Shown here piece by piece: positions 16,613-24,568 of a stretch of 64,000 nucleotides of DNA (position 1 is its first letter; every line of letters starts with the position of its first letter). The position numbers and the translations under genes are program-made. The notes under the pieces were generated by a model. The model worked only from the letters and a program-made list of their open reading frames with translations, was not told the DNA's origin and searched no databases. Origin of the DNA: Nucisporomicrobium flavum (lineage in GTDB: Bacteria > Actinomycetota > Actinomycetes > Mycobacteriales > Micromonosporaceae); NCBI RefSeq assembly GCF_016464385.1, contig NZ_JADMLH010000028.1, positions 19,499 through 83,498 of the forward strand, given 5' to 3'.

Positions 16613-17590
16613 ATGTCCATCAGTGCAATCTTCGCGGGCATCAGCGCGACCGCCGGCCAGATCAAGGGGATCGTCGAGGTGATCCATCTGGTGAACCGAC
16701 CACGATCGGTGATCATCGAGGTGGACAACAACACCGATCTGACGTTGACCAGGAGCGGCGACCACTTCGAGCACGGCGACTATGCGGAAACGCCGGCACA
16801 CCTTCTCGGCCCGAAGGCCGCCATGGTGTTCGGCGGGGTCAGCCGGGCGAACTCCGTCTTCACCGGGGTCGAAGGGCACGTCGACTGGGCGGCCGGCCCC
16901 GTCACCATGAGGGTGCACTTCGACAACCCGTTCATCGGGGCGAACTCCGGACGCGTGGAGCTGCTGGGCCCCCAGGCGCACCGGTTCGTCGCGTTCGCCA
17001 CCATCGGGGCGGGCGACACCGAGGCGAAGATGCGCTACGAGCTGTTCCGGTCGGGGGCGGACGTGGTGTCGCAGGTGAGCCCGCCGGCCCGGGTGGAACC
17101 CGGCTCGACGAGCCCGGTGCAGGTGACCATGAAGAACACCTCGAATCAGGCGTGGACGGCGCAGGCCGCGTACGCCCTCGGCGCCCAGGCCCCGCAGGAC
17201 AACTCCCACTGGGGAAACGGCCGGGTGGCATTGCCGCACGACGTCGCCCCCGGCGACGAGGTCACCTTCGCCTTCGACGCACATACCCCGGCCGCGCCCG
17301 GCGTCTACGCCTTCCAGTGGCGGATGGTGCAGGACGGCGTGACGTGGTTCGGCGACTTCTCGCCGCAGGTGCTCGTCCAGGTCGGGGAGCCGGTGACGGA
17401 TCCCGGCGACAATCCCAAGTGGGGTAACAAGGAGAGTCTGCGCGAGAAGCTGGCGGTGCATCTGGAAGGAACGCACTGGCTGGGGGCATCCCGTTCGTGG
17501 GCCGTCCCGGCGGGGCTGGTGGCACGGGCCGCGATACCGGACGGAGAAGCATCGCCGTTCACCGAGCCCGCGGAGCGGACGGATGGCTGA
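16613..17590 (+). CDS. actinoporin-like protein fused to an NBR1-type Ig-like domain
   Basis: A 325-residue protein. Residues 1-146 follow the actinoporin layout: an amphipathic N-terminal helix (IFAGISATAGQIKGIVEVIH), then VIIEVDNNT (sticholysin has KIAVGIDNES), PAHLLGPKAAMVFGG, FTGVEGHVDW, TMRVHFDNPF and a final GAGDTEAKMRYEL strand (sticholysin SAGEAKMQIKI). The aromatic cluster that binds phosphocholine in animal actinoporins is absent. Residues 154-257 are an NBR1-type Ig-like domain (PPARVEPGSTSPVQV, ALGAQAPQDNSHWGNGRVAL, AFQWRMVQDGVTWFGDF). A 68-residue tail follows. No signal peptide. The ATG at 16613 has GGGGGAAA just upstream; an ATG at 16601 is possible. Fold assignment of domain 1 is from pattern matching by eye. 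Confidence 0.65.
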   Translation: MSISAIFAGISATAGQIKGIVEVIHLVNRPRSVIIEVDNNTDLTLTRSGDHFEHGDYAETPAHLLGPKAAMVFGGVSRANSVFTGVEGHVDWAAGPVTMRVHFDNPFIGANSGRVELLGPQAHRFVAFATIGAGDTEAKMRYELFRSGADVVSQVSPPARVEPGSTSPVQVTMKNTSNQAWTAQAAYALGAQAPQDNSHWGNGRVALPHDVAPGDEVTFAFDAHTPAAPGVYAFQWRMVQDGVTWFGDFSPQVLVQVGEPVTDPGDNPKWGNKESLREKLAVHLEGTHWLGASRSWAVPAGLVARAAIPDGEASPFTEPAERTDG

Positions 17591-18236
17591 CCGGTGCCCG
17601 GCCGGCGTGCGTATCGTGCTCGCCGGCCGGGTCGACCGGGCCGCCGCGCGCCTGGCTGCCGAGTGGGACCGCTGGGCCCCGGCCGTCCTGATGACCCCGG
17701 CGGATGTCTGCCGGGCGGGCTGGGCCTGGACGGGCGACATCGGTGCGAGCCGCTGGGCGGCCGGCGGCCGGATCGGCACGGGAGACGACATCCTCGGGGT
17801 CTACGTACGGATCCCGGTCGTGCTGCCGGGCGAACTGCCGCATCTGCGCAGGGCGGACCGGGGGTTCGCCGCCCAGGAGACGCACGCCTTTCTCCTGGCG
17901 TGGCTGGCCGGCCTGGGCACCCGCGTCCTCAACCGTCCGACGCCCGGGAACCTCGCCGGGCCGGACATCAGCCGGGCGGCGTGGCTGCGGACGGCCGGGT
18001 CGGTGCTGGGCGACGACGGTGGCCGGTTCACCGGCCGGCTCGACGTGGTCGCCGGCAGGACGATCCAGCGGCGGGCGCCCGCGCCCCTTCGCTCGTGGTT
18101 CGTCCCGGCCGTGGCGGAACGGGTCGGCGCCGGAACGTTCACCATGGCCCTCCAGGACGGCCGGATCACCGGGGCCACGTGCTGGCCGGCCCTGCGAGCA
18201 CCGGCCCGCCGGGCCCTGTTCGAGGCGGTCTCGTGA
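17583..18236 (+). CDS. uncharacterised protein resembling a stand-alone pre-ATP-grasp domain
   Basis: A 217-residue soluble protein. It has no named domain I can recognise with certainty, but GVYVRIPVVLPGEL and THAFLLAWLAGLGTRVLNRP followed by GNLAGPDISRAAWLRTAG align in order with AAYLRPPPPGGVAP and NSKPYQTGLLRGLG in the N-terminal half of the ATP-grasp protein encoded next. It lacks the ATP-binding half. I infer a partner or substrate-recognition subunit for that ligase. Its ATG overlaps the end of the actinoporin-like gene by 8 bp and its stop overlaps the next GTG start by 4 bp, so all three are translationally coupled. Confidence 0.7.
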   Translation: MADRCPAGVRIVLAGRVDRAAARLAAEWDRWAPAVLMTPADVCRAGWAWTGDIGASRWAAGGRIGTGDDILGVYVRIPVVLPGELPHLRRADRGFAAQETHAFLLAWLAGLGTRVLNRPTPGNLAGPDISRAAWLRTAGSVLGDDGGRFTGRLDVVAGRTIQRRAPAPLRSWFVPAVAERVGAGTFTMALQDGRITGATCWPALRAPARRALFEAVS

Positions 18237-19276
18237 TTCTCGTGTGGGGGTCGGACCCGCCGGCCCGGGCCGTCGGCGACCGGCTCCGCGCATCCGCCGA
18301 GCCGGTGATCCAGGTCGGTGCGGCCGACCCGTTCTCGGTGCGTCCCGCATCGGATGGCAGCCACGGCACGCTGGTCGTGCACGGTCGCTCCGTACCCCTC
18401 AACACGATCTCAGCGGCCTATCTCCGGCCACCACCGCCGGGCGGCGTGGCGCCCGGCGAGGGCCGGCCCGCTGTGCTCGACTGGGCTGAGACGACACCCG
18501 CGCTGGTGATCACGCGCCCCGCCGCCGCGGCGTCGAACAACTCGAAGCCGTATCAGACCGGGCTGCTGCGAGGGCTCGGCGCGACGGTGCCACCCACGCT
18601 GGTGACCACCGATCCGGCCGAGGCGCTGGCGTTCTGCCGGCGCCACGGCAGGGTGGTGTTCAAGTCGATCAGCGGCGTACGCAGCGTGACGCGGACGGCC
18701 ACCACCGGCAGCCTCCGGGAGCTGCTCGCCCAGCGCGACCTGACCGCGTGCCCGACCCAGTTCCAGGCGTACGTTCCCGGCCCCGATTGGCGGGTCCACG
18801 TCATCGGCAGCCTCGTCCTGGGCTGCATGGTCGTCAGCCCGGCCGACGACTACCGATACGCGGAACGCTCCGGCCACCCGGTGTCGATCAGCCAGGTCGC
18901 GGTGCCGGCCGGGCTGCGTGAGCTGTGCCTGCGCATCTCGGCCGGCCTGTCGTTGCCGCTGGCCGGCATCGATTTCCGGCGGGACGAGGCCGGGAAGTGG
19001 CTGTGTTTCGAGGCGAACCCTTCGCCCGTGTTCACCTACTACGAGGCGCATACCGGGCAGCCCCTGACCCAGGCGGTCTGCGACCTGTTGGTCTCGGCGC
19101 GTCCGCCGGCGGAGCGGGTCAGTGAGCCCGGGCGACCGCCCCGTACCCCGTCGCCTCCGCCGGCGTCGGTCGCGGCCCCGGTTCGGGGCGCCAGTCCGAG
19201 ACCGAGACGATGCCCGGTTCGAGCAGGTCGAGCCCTTCGAAGAACCGTGACACCTCCGCCAGCGGCCGGGGGCTGA
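18233..19276 (+). CDS. RimK/MvdD-like ATP-grasp ligase
   Basis: A 347-residue ATP-grasp enzyme. Residues 1-95 form the pre-ATP-grasp domain; the nucleotide-binding part runs from NSKPYQTGLLRGLGATVP through RVVFKSISGVRS, CPTQFQAYVPGPDWRVHVIG and the metal-binding ending LAGIDFRRDEAGKWLCFEAN with PSPVF. Enzymes of this group join carboxylates to amines, and those in peptide maturation form lactone or lactam bonds between Asp/Glu and Ser/Thr/Lys side chains. The GTG start overlaps the upstream stop (GTGA). The last 55 residues are Pro/Arg-rich, run antisense to the convergent methyltransferase for 158 bp, and look like read-through past the natural end of the fold. No dedicated precursor peptide is visible, so the substrate may be a neighbour protein. 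Confidence 0.82.
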   Translation: MILVWGSDPPARAVGDRLRASAEPVIQVGAADPFSVRPASDGSHGTLVVHGRSVPLNTISAAYLRPPPPGGVAPGEGRPAVLDWAETTPALVITRPAAAASNNSKPYQTGLLRGLGATVPPTLVTTDPAEALAFCRRHGRVVFKSISGVRSVTRTATTGSLRELLAQRDLTACPTQFQAYVPGPDWRVHVIGSLVLGCMVVSPADDYRYAERSGHPVSISQVAVPAGLRELCLRISAGLSLPLAGIDFRRDEAGKWLCFEANPSPVFTYYEAHTGQPLTQAVCDLLVSARPPAERVSEPGRPPRTPSPPPASVAAPVRGASPRPRRCPVRAGRALRRTVTPPPAAGG

Positions 19277-19940
19277 ACCGGGGCTTGATCGGCTCGTTGA
19301 CCGCGTTCATGGCCGCGATCGTCTCGGGGTCCAGCGGGTCGAACGTCGCATGGGACAGGACCAGGTAGCTTCCCGCCGGCATCGCGTCGAAGAGGCGTTT
19401 CACGATCGCCCACGGGTCCTCGTGGTCCTCGACGAAGTGGAGGATCGCCACGAGGAGGAGCGCCACCGGCTGGGAGAAGTCGAGGGTTTCCCGCACGGCC
19501 GGGTCGTTGAGGATCGCCTCGGGGTCGCGGACGTCGGCGTCGATGTACGCGGTGCGGCCCTCGTCGGAGCTGGTCAGCAGGGCGCGGGCGTGGGTGAGCA
19601 CGAGCGGGTCGTTGTCCACGTACACGATCCGCGACGTCGGGGCGATGGCCTGCGCGACGTCGTGCACGTTCTCCGCCGTGGGCAGGCCGGTGCCGATGTC
19701 GAGGAACTGGCGGATGCCCGCTTCGGCGGTGAGGTGGCGGACCGCGCGGCGCATGAAGGCGCGGTTCTCACGGGCCGCGGTGCGGATGTGCGGGAAGACC
19801 GAGGCGATCGCCTCTGCTGCCTCGCGGTCGGCCTGGAAGTTGTCCTTGCCGCCCAGCCAGTAGTCGTACCGTCGCGCCGGGTGAGGCTTGGTCGCGTCGA
19901 TCCGGACCGCGCCCGGCCGGGGGTCGCCTTCGGTGCCCAC
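19119..19940 (-). CDS. DUF574-type SAM-dependent methyltransferase
   Basis: A 273-residue protein of the large actinobacterial DUF574 (Methyltransf_19) family. Hallmarks are ARRYDYWLGGKDNF near residue 25, the SAM-binding IRQFLDIGTGLPTAENVHD, IVYVDNDPLVLTHARALL and LLLVAILHFVEDHEDP. Substrates are unknown; some members act on natural products or neighbour regulators. The GTG at 19940 is preferred, with AGGAG 6 nt upstream; a GTG at 19943 and a longer ATG-started frame to 20012 are less likely since family members begin close to this point. Its 3' end overlaps the ATP-grasp gene on the other strand by 158 bp. Confidence 0.85.
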   Translation of the reverse strand: MGTEGDPRPGAVRIDATKPHPARRYDYWLGGKDNFQADREAAEAIASVFPHIRTAARENRAFMRRAVRHLTAEAGIRQFLDIGTGLPTAENVHDVAQAIAPTSRIVYVDNDPLVLTHARALLTSSDEGRTAYIDADVRDPEAILNDPAVRETLDFSQPVALLLVAILHFVEDHEDPWAIVKRLFDAMPAGSYLVLSHATFDPLDPETIAAMNAVNEPIKPRFSPRPLAEVSRFFEGLDLLEPGIVSVSDWRPEPGPRPTPAEATGYGAVARAH

Positions 19941-20036
19941 CACGATCTCCTGTCGTCCGTGACAATGTGGCGAGCAGATGCCCCGGGTGTCCGTGGCATC
20001 TGCTCGCGCCATCGTAGTGGGAGATCGCCGCGTCCG

Positions 20037-21368
20037 TCAGACGCCGGTGAGGCTCTGCCCCGGCCGGCGGTAGACCGCCCAGGTGACGGCCACGCAGAGC
20101 GCGTAGAAGGCGATGAACGCCAGGTACGCCGCGTCGGCCGTCTTGTACTCCAGGAAGGACTGCCGGAACGCCAGGTTGACCAGTACGCCGCCGAAGGCGC
20201 CGATCGCGCCGGCGATGCCGATGACCGCGCCGGAGAGGCGGCGGGCCTCGTGCTCGTCGCCCGGGTTCTTCAGGGCGAAGATGCGCGGGATCATCTTGTA
20301 CGTCGAGCCGTTGCCGATGCCGCTGAACACGAACAGGGCGACGAAGCCGACGAGGTAGAGCGGCAGCGACTTGAGCTGGGAGGCGAGCAGGACGACGCTC
20401 GCGCCGGCCGCCATCGCGACGAAGTTCCAGAACGTGACGCGGGCGCCGCCGAGGCGGTCCGCGAGGGCGCCGCCGACCGGGCGGATCAGCGAGCCGAGCA
20501 GCGGGCCGAGGAACGTCAGGTACGCGGCCTTGACCGGGGTGCTGAACACGTCGCCGAACTGGACCTGCAGCACCTGGCCGAAGGCGAAGCCGAAGCCGAT
20601 GAACGAGCCGAACGTGCCGATGTACAGCAGCGACATGATCCAGGTGTGCGGCTGCCGGGCGGCGTCGCGCATCCCCCGCTTCTCGTTGCGGGCCTGGCTG
20701 AGGTTGTCCATGGACAGCGCCGAGCCCACCGCGGCGACGACGATCAGCGGGAGGTAGATGCCCGCCACGATGCCGGGGTGGCCGGCGCCGAAGACCGCCA
20801 GCACGAACAACCCGACGAGCTGTACCGCCGCCACGCCCAGGTTGCCGCCGCCGGCGTTGATGCCCAGCGCCCAGCCCTTGAGCCGGTCCGGGTAGAACGC
20901 GTTGATGTTGGCCATCGACGAGGCGAAGTTGCCGCCGCCGACGCCGGCGACCGCGGCCAGCAGGAGCAGGGTGCCGTACGAGACCCCGGGCTTGATCAGG
21001 AACGCGGCCAGCACCGCCGGGATGAGCAGCAGGGAGGCGCTGATGATCGTCCAGTTGCGCCCGCCGAACCGGGCCACCGCGAACGTGTACGGGATCCGCA
21101 GCACCGCCCCCACCAGCGCCGGCACCGCGGTGAGCAGGAACTTCCCGGCCGGGTCGACGCCGTACGCGGGCCCGAGGAACAGCACGAGCACCGACCACAG
21201 CGTCCACACGGAGAAGCCGATGTGCTCGGAGAAGATCGAGAAGGTCAGGTTGCGCCGGGCGATCGCGGCGCCCCCGTTGGCCCAGAAGGCGGGGTCCTCG
21301 GGCCGCCAGTCGTCGATCCAGTGGCCCCGGACGCTTCTCGCCGCGGGACGTTCCAAGGTGGCAGTCAT
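20037..21368 (-). CDS. narK: NarK-type nitrate/nitrite MFS transporter
   Basis: A 443-residue protein with about twelve hydrophobic helices. The NarK signature motifs are present: AGVGGGNFASSMANINAFYP, and GWALGINAGGGNLGVAAVQL, the two glycine-rich nitrate signature stretches, plus conserved Arg residues in RIPYTFAVARFGGRN and SLIRPVGGALADRLGG. It imports nitrate, or exchanges it for nitrite, for the reductases encoded upstream in the same operon. The ATG overlaps the stop of a 30-codon ORF by 4 bp, so it is the last gene of the nitrate operon. Confidence 0.93.
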   Translation of the reverse strand: MTATLERPAARSVRGHWIDDWRPEDPAFWANGGAAIARRNLTFSIFSEHIGFSVWTLWSVLVLFLGPAYGVDPAGKFLLTAVPALVGAVLRIPYTFAVARFGGRNWTIISASLLLIPAVLAAFLIKPGVSYGTLLLLAAVAGVGGGNFASSMANINAFYPDRLKGWALGINAGGGNLGVAAVQLVGLFVLAVFGAGHPGIVAGIYLPLIVVAAVGSALSMDNLSQARNEKRGMRDAARQPHTWIMSLLYIGTFGSFIGFGFAFGQVLQVQFGDVFSTPVKAAYLTFLGPLLGSLIRPVGGALADRLGGARVTFWNFVAMAAGASVVLLASQLKSLPLYLVGFVALFVFSGIGNGSTYKMIPRIFALKNPGDEHEARRLSGAVIGIAGAIGAFGGVLVNLAFRQSFLEYKTADAAYLAFIAFYALCVAVTWAVYRRPGQSLTGV

Positions 21369-21457
21369 GCTGTGCCCTCCATTCGCATGCCTTCCTGGCC
21401 CTCGCCGTCACGGCCGTTTCCGGCCTGCGGCGGGCGTTGCTCGGTGCAGTCAGTCAT
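21365..21457 (-). CDS. 30-residue micro-ORF coupled between nirD and narK
   Basis: A short polar, Gly/Glu/Arg-rich frame (MTDCTEQRPPQAGNG then RDGEGQEGMRMEGTA). GGAGG lies 7 nt before its ATG, better than for most genes here; its ATG overlaps the nirD stop (ATGA) and its stop overlaps the narK start (ATGA). This suggests it is translated, perhaps only to carry ribosomes from nirD to narK. No hydrophobic segment or known domain is seen. Confidence 0.5.
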   Translation of the reverse strand: MTDCTEQRPPQAGNGRDGEGQEGMRMEGTA

Positions 21458-21768
21458 GCGGGAACCTCCGAATAGATCACGATGTGCCCCTCGTCGTCGA
21501 CGCCGACGGGGTAGACGGTCAGGTCGGGCTGCCCGGTCAGCGAGCAGCCGGTGGTCAGGTCGAAGGCGTTCAGGTGCAGCGGGCAGACCACGACCTTCAT
21601 GTCGATCTGCCCGTCCGCGAGCGGGCCGCCCTTGTGCGGGCACACCGCGGACAGTGCGCGCAGGGAGCCGTCCCGCAGGCGGAAGACGGCCACCATGTCG
21701 CCGTCGACGGCGTACGTGCGTCCCTCACCCACCGGGATCTCGGCCACGGGCCCGAGCCGGATGCTCAT
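21454..21768 (-). CDS. nirD: nitrite reductase small subunit NirD
   Basis: A 104-residue Rieske-type protein. CPHKGGPLADG and CPLHLNAFDLTTG place a Cys and His in both [2Fe-2S]-site positions (C-x-H and C-x2-H). NirD pairs with NirB to reduce nitrite to ammonium with NAD(P)H in the cytosol. Its ATG at 21768 overlaps the nirB stop by 4 bp, and it is followed by the micro-ORF and narK. Confidence 0.92.
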   Translation of the reverse strand: MSIRLGPVAEIPVGEGRTYAVDGDMVAVFRLRDGSLRALSAVCPHKGGPLADGQIDMKVVVCPLHLNAFDLTTGCSLTGQPDLTVYPVGVDDEGHIVIYSEVPA

Positions 21769-24221
21769 CGGACCGGCACCTGGGGCAGGACCACCAGCGG
21801 CAGCGAGGTACGGAATTGTCCTGGTGTCACGGGTTCGACGCGTTCCTTCCACGGGTCCCGGTAGGCGCCCACGGAGGCGTCCATCGCAGCGTCCAGGTCG
21901 GCGGCGATGCCGTCGGCGTCGTCGACGACGACCTCGCGGATGCGCTCGATGCCCACCCGGGGGACCCACGCGTAGGTGCGCTCGAGCCAGTTGGCGTTCT
22001 CGCGGTAGTACTGCAGGAACCGGCCGGTGAGTGTGACGACCTCGTCCGGGCTGCTCACGGTGGCCAGCAGGTCACCCTTGCGCACGTGCGCCCCGGCCGC
22101 CCCGCCGACATAGATCTCCCAGCGGCCGCCGTCGATCGCCACGACACCCAGGTCCTTCACGTACGCCTCGGCGCAGTTGCGAGGGCACCCGGTGACGGCG
22201 AGCTTCATCTTCCCGGGGCCCTCGATGCCCTGGTAGCGCTCCTCGAGGGCGATGCCCAGTGCGGTGGAGTCGCCGACGCCGAAGCGGCAGAAGTCCGAGC
22301 CGACGCAGGTCTTCACCGTGCGGAAGCTCTTGCCGTACGCGTACCCGGACGGCATGTCGAGCTCCGACCAGATCTGCGGCAACTTCTCCTTGGGCACCCC
22401 GAGCAGGTCGATGCGCTGCCCGCCGGTCAGCTTGACCATGGGTACGGAGTGCCGTTCGGCCACCTCCGCGATCCGCTTGAGCTGGGCGGGAGTGGTGACG
22501 CCGCCCTTCATCTGCGGCACCACGGAGAACGTGCCGTCGCGCTGGATGTTGGCGTGCACCCGGTCGTTGATGAACCGGGCGTCGCGCTCGTCGACGTACT
22601 CGTCGCCCCACATCATCTTCAGCAGCGAGGCCAGACCCATCTTGCTCTTGGCGTCCTCCTCACCGCCGGGCACGAGCGTGGCGAAGACCGAGGACACCGA
22701 CTTCAGCCCATGGGTACGGATGGCCGCCATGAGCTCGGGCTTCGGCATCGGTACGCCGGGCACGTACCAGCTCGCCTTGGGGTCCTCCTCGACCTCTCCC
22801 CCGGCGGCCCACTCGACGATCTGCTGGACAAGGCTCTTGCAGGTGCCGCAGCCCTTGCCGGCGCGGGTCTTGTCCATGACCCCGTTGACGGTCTTGCAGC
22901 CGCCGTGCACGGTCTCGACGAGGGTGCCCTTGCTGACGCCGTTGCAGTTGCAGACCTGCGCGTCGTCGGCCATGTCGGCGGCGCTGACCTCGGCCGGCGG
23001 GCCGCCCAGGTCGAACATGAGCTCGACGCGGTCCTCGGGCAGCGCCAGTTCCCGGTCGAAGGCCTGCATGAGGAAGGCGTACTTGCGCACGTCGCCGACG
23101 AGCGTGGCCCCGACGAGGCGCCCGTCGCGGATGACGAGGCTCTTGTAGACACCCTTGCGCGGCTCGCTGAAGACCAGCGTCTCGTCGTCGTCACGCTCGG
23201 CCGTCTGGATGCCCATCGCGGCGACGTCCACCCCGGCGACCTTGAGCTTGGTGGCGATCCGGGAGCCGTGGTACGCCGCGTCGGGGTCCCGGCCGGTGAG
23301 GTGGTCGGCGAGCACCTTGGCCTGGTCCCACAGGGGCGCGACCAGCCCGTACGTCTGGCCGCGGTGCTGGGCGCACTCGCCCACGGCGTAGATGTCCGCC
23401 TCGTCCAATGCGCGCATCTGGTCGTCGACGACGATGCCGCGCTCGACCACCAGGCCGCTCACCTCGGCGACGTCGGCGTTGGCGCGGATGCCGGCGGCGA
23501 TGACCACGACGTCGCAGGGAATGGTCCGGCCGTCCTTGAGCTTGACGCCGGTGACCGAGTGCTTGCCGAGGATCTCGGTGGTCAGCGCGTCGGTCACCAC
23601 CTCGATGCCCAGGGCCTCCACGCTGCGCTGCAGGATCGCACCGCCCGCCGCGTCCAGCTGGGTGTTCATCAGGTGCCCGGCGGCGTGCACGAGCGTGACG
23701 TGGCCGAGGTGGTTCTGCAGCCCGCGGGCCGCCTCGAGGCCGAGCAGGCCGCCGCCGATCACGACCGCGCGTTCGTGCTCGCGGGCGTACCGGATCATCG
23801 CCCGGGTGTCGTCCAGCGTGCGGAAGGCGAAGACGCCCTGGTGGTAGCCGCGGCCCTTGCGGTGCACGCCGGGGATCGGCGGCACCCACGCGCGGCTGCC
23901 GGTGGCGATGATCAGCTTGTCGTACGGCGTGGCGGTGCCGTCCTCGGCGTACACCTGCTTGGCGAACCGGTCGATGCGCGCGACCCGGACGCCGGCATTC
24001 AGCGTGATGCCGTTGTCGGCGTACCAGGACAGGTCGTTGAGGAAGATGCCGGACTCGTCCTCCACGCCCGCGAGGACGTTGGAGAGCATGATCCGGTTGT
24101 AGTTGCCGTACGGCTCGTCGCCGAAGACCGTGATGTCGAAGTCCCCGCCGCGGGCGAGGATCTCCTCGACCGTACGGGCGCCGGCCATGCCGTTGCCGAT
24201 GACGACCAGACGCTGGGCCAT
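21765..24221 (-). CDS. nirB: nitrite reductase [NAD(P)H] large subunit NirB
   Basis: An 818-residue multidomain enzyme. Order: FAD/NAD(P)-binding oxidoreductase (LVVIGNGMAGARTVEEIL at the N-terminus; RAVVIGGGLLGLEAARGLQN near residue 150), a BFD-like [2Fe-2S] domain (QVCNCNGVSKG ... GCGTCKSLVQQ near 415-465), and the sirohaem/[4Fe-4S] reductase part with both cysteine pairs (TCVGSDFCRFGVGD, TGCPRNCAEAYVKDLG near 640-690). The reaction is six-electron reduction of nitrite to ammonium. The ATG at 24221 has GGAGG upstream and overlaps the previous stop by one base. The frame stays open further upstream, but that part is antisense-like read-through over nasA. Sirohaem is likely supplied by the two tetrapyrrole genes at the head of the operon. 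Confidence 0.94.
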   Translation of the reverse strand: MAQRLVVIGNGMAGARTVEEILARGGDFDITVFGDEPYGNYNRIMLSNVLAGVEDESGIFLNDLSWYADNGITLNAGVRVARIDRFAKQVYAEDGTATPYDKLIIATGSRAWVPPIPGVHRKGRGYHQGVFAFRTLDDTRAMIRYAREHERAVVIGGGLLGLEAARGLQNHLGHVTLVHAAGHLMNTQLDAAGGAILQRSVEALGIEVVTDALTTEILGKHSVTGVKLKDGRTIPCDVVVIAAGIRANADVAEVSGLVVERGIVVDDQMRALDEADIYAVGECAQHRGQTYGLVAPLWDQAKVLADHLTGRDPDAAYHGSRIATKLKVAGVDVAAMGIQTAERDDDETLVFSEPRKGVYKSLVIRDGRLVGATLVGDVRKYAFLMQAFDRELALPEDRVELMFDLGGPPAEVSAADMADDAQVCNCNGVSKGTLVETVHGGCKTVNGVMDKTRAGKGCGTCKSLVQQIVEWAAGGEVEEDPKASWYVPGVPMPKPELMAAIRTHGLKSVSSVFATLVPGGEEDAKSKMGLASLLKMMWGDEYVDERDARFINDRVHANIQRDGTFSVVPQMKGGVTTPAQLKRIAEVAERHSVPMVKLTGGQRIDLLGVPKEKLPQIWSELDMPSGYAYGKSFRTVKTCVGSDFCRFGVGDSTALGIALEERYQGIEGPGKMKLAVTGCPRNCAEAYVKDLGVVAIDGGRWEIYVGGAAGAHVRKGDLLATVSSPDEVVTLTGRFLQYYRENANWLERTYAWVPRVGIERIREVVVDDADGIAADLDAAMDASVGAYRDPWKERVEPVTPGQFRTSLPLVVLPQVPVR

Positions 24222-24568
24222 CAGACCTCCACCAGTCCGAGATCGATCACGACGGTGCCGGTCACGCCGTCCGGCGCGGCCAGCCACAGCTCGACGGAGG
24301 TGCCGGAGTCCAGGTCCTCCACCACGCGCAGCGGCACGTGGACGTCGCCCTTGGCGCCGATCGGGAAGTACCGCATCGGCTTGCCGTCGCGCATGAGCAC
24401 CACGCAGACGAGTTCGCCGGCGGAGTTGCCGCCGCGGAAGTAGACGGCCTGCGCCACGACACCGTCGGGCACCACGAGGCTCAGGGCACCGCCGAGCGGC
24501 AACGGCTGGTCGAGCCCCTTGCCCTCGAAGGCGAAGACGCCCTGCAGGAAACGGGGAGTGGAGTGCAC
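24221..24568 (-). CDS. small uncharacterised protein of the nitrate-assimilation operon
   Basis: A 115-residue beta-rich soluble protein (GGALSLVVPDGVVAQAVYFR, ELVCVVLMRDGKPMRYFPIG, VELWLAAPDGVTGTVVID). It has no cysteine cluster, signal peptide or membrane helix. It begins directly after the nasA stop and its stop overlaps the nirB ATG, so it is made with both enzymes. I do not recognise a named domain; position suggests an accessory role such as assembly or coupling of NasA to NirB. Confidence 0.75.
   Translation of the reverse strand: MHSTPRFLQGVFAFEGKGLDQPLPLGGALSLVVPDGVVAQAVYFRGGNSAGELVCVVLMRDGKPMRYFPIGAKGDVHVPLRVVEDLDSGTSVELWLAAPDGVTGTVVIDLGLVEV

Noticed and set aside
19350..24443. A 1697-codon open frame on the plus strand across the nitrate operon
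   Set aside because: It is antisense to narK, nirD and nirB, rich in Arg, Glu, His and Val as expected from the mirror of GC-biased codons, and has no domain or ribosome site.
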